Positions 9,099-17,843 of a stretch of DNA of 64,000 nucleotides are shown piece by piece. Position 1 is the stretch's first letter, and every line of letters begins with the position of its first letter. Source of the stretch: UBA2588 sp002339805 (GTDB lineage Bacteria > Chloroflexota > Dehalococcoidia > Lucifugimonadales > UBA3495); assembly GCA_045562555.1 (NCBI GenBank), contig JBJKVO010000001.1, forward strand, positions 328,163 through 392,162, given 5' to 3'. A program made the translations under genes and the position numbers. The notes beneath the pieces were generated by a model. That model searched no databases. It was given only the letters and a program-made list of their open reading frames with translations, and was not told where the DNA came from.

Positions 9099-10352
9099 CT
9101 AACACTGGACTATTCCGTTAGCTCCTAAATTTTTAAGAATCTCTTTAGTTACTAGATTTTTCGCTTGGTATTCCGTTTTGTTAACCCTTATATAATTACT
9201 CGTATACCCAACAGAATCACCATTTTGATTTTTGGATTCCCATAAGACTTCAAACTGCTTTCCAATCATAGTTTCTTTGAATGCTTTCGCAGAGGAATCC
9301 TTTACATCGATTGCCCGGCTCATACGGTTCTTTTTCACAACAGGTGATATTTGATCTTCCAGATAAGCTGCGGATGTTCCTGGCCTTATCGAGTACGTGA
9401 ATGGGTGAATGTCAGAAAATTCTATACCTTTTATGAAGGCAACGGAATTATCAAATTGAGAGTCTGATTCACCAGGAAAACCAATTATCCAATCTGTGGT
9501 TATCGCTACCTCAGGAATCGTTCCCCTTACTAATTTTATTGATTCTGCGAATTGTTTGAGTGTGTATCGACGCCGCATGCTTTTTAGTAGAGTATCGTCT
9601 CCACTTTGTAAAGGTATGTGAAAATGGTTTTGCAGCCTACTATCTTCCCATAAAGACAATAAAGCTGAATTGATTTCATGTGCTTGTAGGGAGGAGACTC
9701 TAATTCTAGGGATGGAAGTAGAATGCAATATATTACCTAACAACGTATGCAAGTTTTCTGTTGGGTATTCAAAGCCATAAGTTCCTAGTTGTGTACCTGT
9801 TAATACTACTTCTTGATAGCCCTGGGAATGGTAATTGTTAATATTTTCTATTATTGTTGATGTGGGTATGCTTTTTTCTCTTCCCCTTACCTTTGGGACT
9901 ATGCAATAGGCGCAAACCTGATTACATCCTTCCTGTATTTTAACCATAGCCCGAGTTTTATCCGTGCTTGGTAGAAAGCTCGGCTTATCCAGTTCCTTGA
10001 TGCGAAGTTTCTCATTTACTTTTGATACCAGATTAAGTTTTTCATCGTTGCCTAGGATGAGACAATTATCATATTTTTCGGTTAGCTGTTGAGACTGAGA
10101 CTGAGCATAGCAACCGGTAATTACCACTAGGGTATCAGGGTGCTTCTTGATTGTGGTATTGATATACTGTCTGGCCTTTGAATCAGCTGTAGCAGTTACA
10201 GTGCAGGTGTTTAATACTACAACATCTGCATTGTGCGCATTATTGGTTAATTCGTAGCCATTATCGTGAAACTCATTGTTGAGTGCCAAACTGTCCGATT
10301 GATTTAACTTACAGCCATGTGTTTTTATATATACTGTAGGGCTTTGTTTCAT
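9099..10352 (-). CDS. mtaB: tRNA t6A37 methylthiotransferase, MtaB-type radical SAM enzyme
   Basis: The 417-residue protein has the three-domain methylthiotransferase layout: an N-terminal UPF0004 domain with three Cys (THGCKLNQ, NTCTV, TGCYAQ), a radical SAM core with CNQVCAYC binding the second 4Fe-4S cluster, and a C-terminal TRAM-like RNA-binding region. THGCKLNQ rather than the TYGCQMN of MiaB points to MtaB, which adds a methylthio group to N6-threonylcarbamoyladenosine at tRNA position 37. tsaD, which makes t6A, is at 20445 in this window. It is divergent from the iron-ADH-like gene and ends 12 bp from the MBL gene. Confidence 0.88.
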   Translation of the reverse strand: MKQSPTVYIKTHGCKLNQSDSLALNNEFHDNGYELTNNAHNADVVVLNTCTVTATADSKARQYINTTIKKHPDTLVVITGCYAQSQSQQLTEKYDNCLILGNDEKLNLVSKVNEKLRIKELDKPSFLPSTDKTRAMVKIQEGCNQVCAYCIVPKVRGREKSIPTSTIIENINNYHSQGYQEVVLTGTQLGTYGFEYPTENLHTLLGNILHSTSIPRIRVSSLQAHEINSALLSLWEDSRLQNHFHIPLQSGDDTLLKSMRRRYTLKQFAESIKLVRGTIPEVAITTDWIIGFPGESDSQFDNSVAFIKGIEFSDIHPFTYSIRPGTSAAYLEDQISPVVKKNRMSRAIDVKDSSAKAFKETMIGKQFEVLWESKNQNGDSVGYTSNYIRVNKTEYQAKNLVTKEILKNLGANGIVQC

Positions 10353-10449
10353 AGTCTGATCCTAGTTTCTTCTAGACAATGGTAACATGACTCACACGTA
10401 CATATAGTATTTGTTAAAATACAGTGAGGTCAGCGTTAGAGGAATTATT

Positions 10450-11652
10450 ATGAATTTAAGATACTCAGGTTATCCAGTAAGGATACATTCTGGAACAAAT
10501 AGTTTGGATCGGATTGACTCTGAATTAAATAGAGTGAATTCTAAAAGGGCGATGATTGTTTGTGGCCAATCGATAGCTAAAAGAACCAACTTAATAGAAA
10601 GGGTAAAGAATGTGTGCAAACCGCCTGAGAGGATAGTTTGTGTTTTTGACCAAGCAGAGACGAGCTCCCCTCTGCCTTCTGTGCTAAAAGGTGTCCAAAT
10701 TGCAGAAGAAAACCAAGTTGATTGTATTATATCTGTAGGAGGCGGTAGTTCTATTGTTACTACTAGAGGAATATTAATATTATTGGCGGAAAACGGTACT
10801 GCCTCTGATCTGTGTACACAATATCCAGAGGGTGGGAGACCGATTAGTCCTCGGCTAGATGAAGAAAAATTACCCACGATATCTATTATTACTACTCCTA
10901 CTACTGCGACAAATAGATCGGGAACGGCATTGAAAGATCTGGAAACTGGGACACGATTGGAATTGTTCGATCCCAAAACACGGCCAGTTGCTGTAGTGTG
11001 GGACAAAGAAGCTTTAGAAACGGCTAGTGTGGAATTGACAAAAAGCGCGTCAGCATCGTTATTGACTGGAGTTTTAGCAGGATTACTATCTCCTGTTTTG
11101 AATCCTTTGGCAGCAAGCGATTTAACTGGTTCTTTGGATATCTTGTTGCATAATTTACCCCTCATAGATTCAGTTGATAAGTATGGTGATGTTAGCTTAA
11201 ATTTGTGCGCGGCTTCATTTTTGTACAACAGAGCTTGCGATAGTGGTGTCGGTGGAACTGCTCTAGGGGTTGTTAGTGCCATATCTCATTCAATTGATAC
11301 TAGGTTTCCCAATTGTAGCCACGGAGATGCATATTCAGTCATGACATCACATGGTATATCTTTTAATGGGGCTGCCATTACCGAGACTAGTAATCGCTTA
11401 ATTCACATATTGGAACGTGCCAATATTAATAGCTTTCCTGGAAGAGGTGAGAATAGTGATCGTTTGTCGACGTGGATTAGAAACTTTTTTGAGGAAATAG
11501 GAATGCCAACAAGACTAGCTAGCATTGGTGTGAATGATGGAGACATTCACTCTATCGCACAAGATGCAATGGAAGATTTCCCAATGCATAGTAATATCAG
11601 GAAAGTTAACAATATAGAAGAAATTGAAGAACTATTATCTGGGGCATTATGA
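10450..11652 (+). CDS. Iron-containing alcohol dehydrogenase-fold protein lacking two metal ligands
   Basis: This ~400-residue protein has the group III alcohol dehydrogenase / maleylacetate reductase fold. The NAD-binding loop is SVGGGSSIV, a divergent TTPTTATNRSG replaces TTAGTGSE, and the C-terminal metal region is ISHSIDTRFPNCSHGDAYS with two His. The middle helix that normally supplies Asp and His ligands (as in NALAHxVEALY) reads LLTGVLAGLLSP before NPLA, with neither. The ATG at 10450 is chosen because AGAGGA sits at the right spacing; an upstream in-frame TTG (10411) has none. It leads a co-directional cluster with two GMC oxidoreductases and fumC, so it may act on the same substrate. 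Confidence 0.75.
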   Translation: MNLRYSGYPVRIHSGTNSLDRIDSELNRVNSKRAMIVCGQSIAKRTNLIERVKNVCKPPERIVCVFDQAETSSPLPSVLKGVQIAEENQVDCIISVGGGSSIVTTRGILILLAENGTASDLCTQYPEGGRPISPRLDEEKLPTISIITTPTTATNRSGTALKDLETGTRLELFDPKTRPVAVVWDKEALETASVELTKSASASLLTGVLAGLLSPVLNPLAASDLTGSLDILLHNLPLIDSVDKYGDVSLNLCAASFLYNRACDSGVGGTALGVVSAISHSIDTRFPNCSHGDAYSVMTSHGISFNGAAITETSNRLIHILERANINSFPGRGENSDRLSTWIRNFFEEIGMPTRLASIGVNDGDIHSIAQDAMEDFPMHSNIRKVNNIEEIEELLSGAL

Positions 11653-11670
11653 GACATATATTGGTTAGAA

Positions 11671-13236
11671 ATGAAATATGACCACATAATTATAGGCGCC
11701 GGATCGGCCGGATGCGTCTTGGCCTCTAGATTGTCTGAGGATCCGGATGTGTCTATCTTGTTAATCGAAGCTGGTCCTGATTACTCTGACTTTGAATCAG
11801 TCCCTGACGATGTGAAGTATGGGAATAATATGTGGCGATCAGCTTATGGTAATCATAGTTGGGGGTATCCTGCCTTTCCTACTAGTGATAGAGATGCACC
11901 GATGATTATTCCTAGAGGAAAGGTTGTTGGAGGATCTAGTTCCATCAATGGTCAAGTAATATGTAGGGGTATTCCTGAAGATTATGATAATTGGGCTTCT
12001 TGGGGTAATTCGGAATGGTCGTTCGAAAAAGTCCTGCCATATTTCAGAAAATTAGAAAATGATCTGGATTTCGGTTCAAGCGATATCCACGGCAATGATG
12101 GACCGATCCCAGTGCGGCGCTACAAAAGAGATGAATTATTACCCTCTTTTGACCAGTTCTATGAATCCTGTGTGAATTTGGGATATCCCGAGGATCCCGA
12201 CCAGAATAGCCCAGAGTCGTTCGGTATCGGGATGAGAGCGTTAAATAATATCGATGGAATCAGGATGAGTACTTCATTCACTTATCTAAACGTATCTAGG
12301 CATAGGCTGAATTTGACGATAAAAGCTAATGTGTTTGTAGACCGAATATTATTTGAAGGGGATAAAGCAATAGGATGTAGTGTCAAGAGTGGTAATGAAA
12401 TATATGATGTTTTTGGTGAAAACATCATATTGTGTGGAGGGGCGATAGCATCTCCTCAATTATTAATGGTTTCCGGCGTAGGCCCACAAAAATTGCTAAA
12501 TGCCTACAGAATTCCAATTGTCCATGAATTGAAAGGTGTTGGCGAAAATTTAAGAGATCATCCTGCGGCATTTGTATTGCTAAAATCAGACGCTTCGTTG
12601 GAAGATGAATTTGCTCCAAACATACAGGTAGGATTAACCTGTAGCCCAAAGAATTCATCTACTATTTCAGATTTGAAAATATGTCCCATCTTGATGTCAA
12701 GTGAACATGCCCCTCCCAGTGTACAAATTGATTCCGAAGACTTCCACTTTGGTATAAGTTTTGCTTTACAGAACGCAGTGGGTTCTGGAAACTTGACTAT
12801 TACTTCTTCTGATCCATGCGTTTATCCCACTATTAATTATAATTACCTGGGTAAAGAGTACGATCTTGATCGCATGAGAGAAGCATTGGGATTAGTGTTG
12901 GATATTATTAATGAAGATCCCCTTAGCAACCACATAATTGAACGAGTAAGCCCAACGGATTCTCAGCTTCGGGATGTCGAATCTCAAAATGAATGGCTGT
13001 TGGGTAATGTTTATACAGATCACCATACCTCTGGGACTTGTAAAATGGGTTCTGCGGATGATGAATTTGCTGTAGTGGACCAGTATTGTAATGTGTATGG
13101 CATAAAAAACTTGAAGGTTGTGGACGCGTCAGTTATGCCCGATGTTATAAGGTCGAATACAAATGTGACGGTCATCATGATAGCTGAAAAAGTAGCAGAT
13201 TGGATTAAAGAAACAGATAAAGGAGAAAGACTATGA
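11671..13236 (+). CDS. GMC-family FAD oxidoreductase, copy 1
   Basis: The 521-residue flavoprotein has the N-terminal dinucleotide fold IIIGAGSAGCVLASRLSE, GMC signature 1 region GKVVGGSSSINGQV, signature 2 GGAIASPQLLMVSGVGP, and the C-terminal catalytic pair in HHTSGTCKMG and SNTNVTVIMIAEK (His/Asn, as in choline oxidase-type enzymes). Members oxidise alcohols such as choline or polyols to aldehydes with FAD. It begins 18 bp after the ADH-fold gene and overlaps copy 2 by 4 bp (ATGA). The two copies are collinear along their whole length, so this is a tandem duplication. Substrate unknown. Confidence 0.9.
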   Translation: MKYDHIIIGAGSAGCVLASRLSEDPDVSILLIEAGPDYSDFESVPDDVKYGNNMWRSAYGNHSWGYPAFPTSDRDAPMIIPRGKVVGGSSSINGQVICRGIPEDYDNWASWGNSEWSFEKVLPYFRKLENDLDFGSSDIHGNDGPIPVRRYKRDELLPSFDQFYESCVNLGYPEDPDQNSPESFGIGMRALNNIDGIRMSTSFTYLNVSRHRLNLTIKANVFVDRILFEGDKAIGCSVKSGNEIYDVFGENIILCGGAIASPQLLMVSGVGPQKLLNAYRIPIVHELKGVGENLRDHPAAFVLLKSDASLEDEFAPNIQVGLTCSPKNSSTISDLKICPILMSSEHAPPSVQIDSEDFHFGISFALQNAVGSGNLTITSSDPCVYPTINYNYLGKEYDLDRMREALGLVLDIINEDPLSNHIIERVSPTDSQLRDVESQNEWLLGNVYTDHHTSGTCKMGSADDEFAVVDQYCNVYGIKNLKVVDASVMPDVIRSNTNVTVIMIAEKVADWIKETDKGERL

Positions 13237-14780
13237 AGTATGACTATATAATCATTGGTGCAGGATCAGCTGGCTGCGTCTTAGCAACTAGATTGACGGA
13301 AAATCCGGATGTCTCGGTATTATTACTCGAGGCTGGACCTGATTACCCAGATTTTGATAAAGTCCCTGACGATGTAAAGTTAGGCAACAATATGTGGAGA
13401 TCAGCTTATGGGCCCCACAGTTGGGGGTATCTTGCAACAGCCACTCCCCAGCAATCAGAACCAATAATCATACCCAGAGGGAAGGTAACAGGAGGGTCTA
13501 GTTCAATTAATGGGCAAGTTGTATTTAGAGGCGTGCCAGAAGATTATGATAATTGGGCTGAATGGGGCAACGATGAATGGTCATTTGACAAAGTATTGCC
13601 TTATTTTAGGAAACTTGAGAATGATTTAGATTTTGAATCTAGTGACTTTCACGGCAACGACGGTCCTATCCCGGTAAGAAGGTATAAAAAAAGAGATTTG
13701 TTACCTTCATTTGATAAATTTTACGACTCTTGTGCTAACTTAGGCTTCCCTGAAGATTCTGATCAAAATAGCCCAGAATCAGAAGGTATCGGAATGCGTG
13801 CTCTCAACAATATAGACGGCGTGCGAATGAGTACAGCTTTTACTTATTTGAGTTTATCCAGGCACAGGCCAAATTTAACTGTTAGAGGAAGTGTTTTAGT
13901 TAATAAAATTCTTTTTGAAGGGGATACTGCCGTAGGTATAGAAGCGGAAAGTGAAGGGGAAGTATTTGTTTTAGAGGGAGAGGAAATAATACTTTCCAGT
14001 GGGGCTATAGCATCTCCTCAAATTTTAATGCTGTCTGGTGTAGGTCCTAAAGATGTGCTAGACAATGAAGGAATTGAAATTGTAAAAGAGGTTCCTGGAG
14101 TAGGAAAAAACTTGAGAGATCATCCCGCGGCATTTGTGCTGCTAAAGGGAGATGGGCCTTTACTTGATACTGACGCACCTAATATTCAGGTTGGTTTAAG
14201 ATGCAGCCCTAGTAATTCAGATACGAGAGCGGATCTGCAAATTGCTCCGATACTAATGTCGAGTGAACATGCTCCATCGAGCGTTAAAATAGACAGTGAC
14301 GATTTTCATTTTGGTATTAGTTTTGCTTTGCAAAATGCTGTAGGATACGGCGAACTCACTTTAAATGATGCAAACCCTAGAACTCAACCCAATATAAATT
14401 ACGATTATTTAAATGAAGAATATGACAAAGCTCGGATGAGAGAAGGCCTTAAAATGGTCTTAGAAATTGTTAATTCAGATCCCTTGCAAGAACATGTTGT
14501 AGAAATAATGAACCCTTCTCAAGCAGATTTACTAGATGAAAATTCTCAAAATGATTGGTTATTACGTAATGTGTACACTCAGCATCATTCCTCTGGGACG
14601 TGTAAAATGGGAACCTCAGATGATGAAATGGCTGTAGTTGACCAATACTGTAGAGTATTCGGACTAAATAATTTGCGAGTGGTTGATGCGTCAGTGATGC
14701 CCGATGTTATAAGAGCTAACACTAATGCAACAACTATGATGATTGCTGAAAAAGTCGCTGATTGGATAAATAATAATTAA
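13233..14780 (+). CDS. GMC-family FAD oxidoreductase, copy 2
   Basis: The 515-residue protein is a close, end-to-end paralogue of the gene before it: IIIGAGSAGCVLATRLTE, GKVTGGSSSINGQV, SGAIASPQILMLSGVGP, HHSSGTCKMG and ANTNATTMMIAEK. All FAD-binding and catalytic positions are kept, so both copies look active. Its ATG overlaps the copy 1 stop by 4 bp and it is preceded by an AAAGGAG site inside copy 1. Differences concentrate in the middle substrate-cap region (for instance IEAESEGEVFVLEGEE against CSVKSGNEIYDVFGEN), which suggests altered specificity or partner sets rather than dosage only. FumC follows 15 bp later. Confidence 0.9.
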   Translation: MKYDYIIIGAGSAGCVLATRLTENPDVSVLLLEAGPDYPDFDKVPDDVKLGNNMWRSAYGPHSWGYLATATPQQSEPIIIPRGKVTGGSSSINGQVVFRGVPEDYDNWAEWGNDEWSFDKVLPYFRKLENDLDFESSDFHGNDGPIPVRRYKKRDLLPSFDKFYDSCANLGFPEDSDQNSPESEGIGMRALNNIDGVRMSTAFTYLSLSRHRPNLTVRGSVLVNKILFEGDTAVGIEAESEGEVFVLEGEEIILSSGAIASPQILMLSGVGPKDVLDNEGIEIVKEVPGVGKNLRDHPAAFVLLKGDGPLLDTDAPNIQVGLRCSPSNSDTRADLQIAPILMSSEHAPSSVKIDSDDFHFGISFALQNAVGYGELTLNDANPRTQPNINYDYLNEEYDKARMREGLKMVLEIVNSDPLQEHVVEIMNPSQADLLDENSQNDWLLRNVYTQHHSSGTCKMGTSDDEMAVVDQYCRVFGLNNLRVVDASVMPDVIRANTNATTMMIAEKVADWINNN

Positions 14781-14795
14781 TTGGAAGGTATTACA

Positions 14796-16208
14796 ATGTC
14801 AGGTGAAGTAAGAATAGAAAAAGATTCAATGGGAGAAATGGAAGTTCCAGTTAACGCTCTATATGGAGCTTCAACAATGAGAGCTGTGCTTAATTTCCCA
14901 ATTAGCGATCTAAGATTTTCAAGAGAGTTTATAAGAGCTCTCGGATTGATTAAACAATCAGCTGCCAAGGCTAATATGGATTTAGGGTTTTTAGATGGCA
15001 AAATCGGTGCAGCTATTGTTGATGCAGCACAAGAGGTGATTGAAGGTAAATTAGATGAGCATTTTGTACTTGATATATTTCAGACAGGCTCTGGAACCTC
15101 AACAAATACAAATGCTAATGAAGTTATAGCTAATAGAGCTTCTCAGCTTATGGGAGGAGAATTAGGTTCAAGACTCGTTCATCCAAATGACAATGTGAAT
15201 TTAGGACAATCGTCAAATGATGTGATCCCAACGGCGATACATGTTGCATCATTGATAGCAATCAAAGAACAATTGGAACCTGCTCTTAATGTGCTCAATA
15301 AATCATTAAACGACAAGTCACATGAATTTTGGGGGATAATTAAAACTGGTCGGACTCATTTGCAAGATGCTACTCCGATTAGACTGGGACAAGAATTTTC
15401 AGGATTCGCCGGACAGATTGAAAATGGTATTGTACGAGTTGGAAGAATAAAAGAAGCCCTTGCACAAGTTGCTCTAGGAGGTACGGCTGTTGGTACCGGA
15501 GTTAATACTCATCCTGAATTCTCGTCTAGAGTTTGTAAAATTGTTTCAGAAGTTGCAGGTATAGCAGTCACTGAAACTTCCAATCATTTTCAGGCACAAT
15601 CCACACTAGACGCATCGGTTGAGGCAAGTGGTACATTGAGAGCAATTGCTACGAGCCTGCATAAAATAGCAAATGACATCAGATTTATGGCATGTGGGCC
15701 TAGGGCGGGTATAGGAGAAATATTACTTCCGGAAGTTCAACCCGGAAGCTCTATAATGCCAGGTAAAATAAATCCTGTAATTTCTGAATCAGTCATTCAG
15801 GTAGTAGCTCAAATTTACGGAAATGATGCTACAGTAGCTATATCTGGACAAGGAGGATACTTCGAACTTAATACGATGATGCCTGTAGTAGCATTCAATA
15901 TATTACAGAGCATATCTTTACTAGCATCTTCTGCTAATAACTTTGCGGTACAGTGCGTAGATGGCATTCAAAGTACGTCTACAGGGCCAGATATGGTTGA
16001 AAGAGGATTAATGCTTGGGACTGCTTTGGCTCCAGAGATAGGATATGACATGGCTGCTGATATAGCCAAAACTGCTGCTAAAGAAGGATCTACAATAAGG
16101 GAAGTGGCTAAAATAAAAACTGATCTCACGGATGCACAGCTCACAGAGCTATTGAATCCTGAAGAAATGACTAAGCCAAGTTTAGAAGTGTCAGGAGGAG
16201 GCGGGTAA
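14796..16208 (+). CDS. fumC: Fumarate hydratase, class II
   Basis: The ~470-residue fumarase/aspartase superfamily protein has GSGTSTNTNANEV, the HPNDNVNLGQSSND block, GRTHLQDATP and the mobile signature loop GSSIMPGKINPV with the catalytic Ser. It interconverts fumarate and L-malate in the TCA cycle; aspartase is the nearest alternative but the residue pattern favours FumC. The ATG at 14796 is preferred over an upstream TTG (14781) because GGAAGG precedes it. It closes the rightward cluster begun at 10450 and its end is 5 bp from the convergent LLM monooxygenase. Confidence 0.9.
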   Translation: MSGEVRIEKDSMGEMEVPVNALYGASTMRAVLNFPISDLRFSREFIRALGLIKQSAAKANMDLGFLDGKIGAAIVDAAQEVIEGKLDEHFVLDIFQTGSGTSTNTNANEVIANRASQLMGGELGSRLVHPNDNVNLGQSSNDVIPTAIHVASLIAIKEQLEPALNVLNKSLNDKSHEFWGIIKTGRTHLQDATPIRLGQEFSGFAGQIENGIVRVGRIKEALAQVALGGTAVGTGVNTHPEFSSRVCKIVSEVAGIAVTETSNHFQAQSTLDASVEASGTLRAIATSLHKIANDIRFMACGPRAGIGEILLPEVQPGSSIMPGKINPVISESVIQVVAQIYGNDATVAISGQGGYFELNTMMPVVAFNILQSISLLASSANNFAVQCVDGIQSTSTGPDMVERGLMLGTALAPEIGYDMAADIAKTAAKEGSTIREVAKIKTDLTDAQLTELLNPEEMTKPSLEVSGGGG

Positions 16209-16212
16209 AAGT

Positions 16213-17343
16213 CTAACGTGCGTTGGCTTTGGCCTTCTCTTTGATTAAAGGAATCAATTCCTTTCCATATTCTGCGGTATCTACCAAAGGGTCAAATCCT
16301 CTAATGATAAATTTGGAGCAGCCTAACTTGTAATATTCCATCAACGCATCTGATACTTGATCGGGAGTACCAACCAAAGCGGTTGTGCTTCCTGAAGCTC
16401 CACTAGCCAAAGCAATTGGCATCCATAGTCTTTCATCATAAGTCTCTTGGTTTAAGGCTTGATCCAATACTCTCCTGGAACCGGTTGACTGAGGTCGGCT
16501 GGATTCTCCTGGTTTAATTCTGTCTCCTAAAGAGCTTTTGACTCGGTCGAGTATATGGTGGGCTTTTTCCCACGCTAATTTTTCGGTGGGTTCTATTATA
16601 GGCCTTACAGACAAACTGAATTGTATAGGTTGGTCTCGGTTAGGGTTGACATTCCGTATGATAGAAATTTGATTTCGAATTGACGCTAAAGGCTCTCCCC
16701 ATAAAGCAAACACATCAGCGTACAGTCCTCCTATTCTAGTTGCAATTTCTGACGCTCCTCCAAAGTACATGGGAATAGACGTTGGATTATACGGTTTGAT
16801 TTCACTAAATCCATTCTCGATTTTATAGTATTTACCATCGAAATTGAACGGCTCGTTAGAGTGCCATGTTTTTTTTAATACTTGCATGTATTCTTCGGTT
16901 CTCAGATAACGATCATCATGACTTATCCAATCACCGTCACGTTTTTGATCGGCATCACTCCCGCCAGATATAACGTGCAATGCGATTCGTCCATTTGTTA
17001 GATGGTCGAGTGTGGCAGCCTGCCTGGCTGCCAATGTTGGTGCTACAAAACCTGAACGATGAGCTATTAGGAATCCTAGTTTGGATGTTTGGGAAGCTGC
17101 ATATGATGCGATGGCAAATCCATCGGGAGTAACGGCAGAGTAGCCAATTAATACTTTGTCAAAGCCGCTAGTTTCATGAGCTTTCGAAAATTCGGATATA
17201 TATAACTTGTCCAATCCTACAGGGATTTCACTACCTGGGTTTATTACTCCCCCAAAAACACTCAAAGAGGCGCCTGATTGACCTTCAGACTCTCTATGTA
17301 CTCCAATCATACCAATGATTTCTGGTATAGAGTGATTCAACAT
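16213..17343 (-). CDS. LLM-class FMN-dependent monooxygenase (SsuD-like)
   Basis: The 376-residue protein is a luciferase-like monooxygenase: RHSGFVAPTLAARQAATLD and the GRIALHVISGGSDADQKRDGD block are close to alkanesulfonate monooxygenase SsuD. A TIM-barrel flavoprotein of this type uses FMNH2 and O2 to oxidise carbon-sulfur, carbon-nitrogen or other bonds. No flavin reductase is adjacent. It lies 17 bp downstream of the HTH/Cys protein on the same strand and could be co-transcribed with it and with the orphan acetolactate synthase. Large sets of such FMN enzymes are typical of SAR202-like Chloroflexota. The substrate is not known; sulfonates are only one option. Confidence 0.85.
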   Translation of the reverse strand: MLNHSIPEIIGMIGVHRESEGQSGASLSVFGGVINPGSEIPVGLDKLYISEFSKAHETSGFDKVLIGYSAVTPDGFAIASYAASQTSKLGFLIAHRSGFVAPTLAARQAATLDHLTNGRIALHVISGGSDADQKRDGDWISHDDRYLRTEEYMQVLKKTWHSNEPFNFDGKYYKIENGFSEIKPYNPTSIPMYFGGASEIATRIGGLYADVFALWGEPLASIRNQISIIRNVNPNRDQPIQFSLSVRPIIEPTEKLAWEKAHHILDRVKSSLGDRIKPGESSRPQSTGSRRVLDQALNQETYDERLWMPIALASGASGSTTALVGTPDQVSDALMEYYKLGCSKFIIRGFDPLVDTAEYGKELIPLIKEKAKANAR

Positions 17344-17360
17344 GTGAGAATACCCATTGA

Positions 17361-17801
17361 TTAACCTAATCTATATGGACTATAAGACTCAGGGCTCACA
17401 GAATCCAATGGTAATCCTTTATCACCAGCAGCTTTTATACATGCTGTACACCGATCTTGAGGATCATGATTGATAGCAGGCCAGATATCTTTACTGACAA
17501 TACCACATATAAATAAAGGAGAGACCTCTTCTATTCCTAAGCTTTCAACGTAATGAAGCATCCCTTTACCGTCGGGGGTAAGTCGCCACCAAGGGGTAGT
17601 AGACTCTCCTACTGAATATATGTGTTCTCTATATTCATCTATCCACGTGCCTTCAGGTATTTCGACCACCCATGAGCTTCTACCATTTGCATTTTCTTGT
17701 TTGAAGCCGTTAAGTTTACCTTGTTGTATATACTGCCTAATAACTCGTTTGGATACGTTTAGGATTCGAGATGCATCCTGTATGCTGAGTACTTCTGCCA
17801 T
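17361..17801 (-). CDS. Small protein with MerR/excisionase-type HTH and a C-terminal CxxC
   Basis: The 146-residue protein opens with a winged helix-turn-helix of the MerR/excisionase (HTH_17) type: LSIQDASRILNVSKRVIRQYIQQGK, split here as a helix at residues 5-13 and a recognition helix at 17-27. The rest is unrecognised and includes ESTTPWWRLTPDGKG and a Cys-containing tail with CGIVSK and DRCTACIKAAGD. The Cys pair could bind a metal or sense redox state; that is a guess. It sits between the T-box-controlled acetolactate synthase (42 bp upstream) and the LLM monooxygenase (17 bp downstream), so it may regulate one of them. Confidence 0.6.
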   Translation of the reverse strand: MAEVLSIQDASRILNVSKRVIRQYIQQGKLNGFKQENANGRSSWVVEIPEGTWIDEYREHIYSVGESTTPWWRLTPDGKGMLHYVESLGIEEVSPLFICGIVSKDIWPAINHDPQDRCTACIKAAGDKGLPLDSVSPESYSPYRLG

Positions 17802-17843
17802 AATATCCTCATCTTCGTTGCTATTTAGTTATACATATTACCG

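Noticed and set aside
10470..11282. 270-codon minus-strand frame
   Set aside because: It lies wholly inside the iron-ADH-fold gene, has biased composition and no domain; it is a shadow frame.
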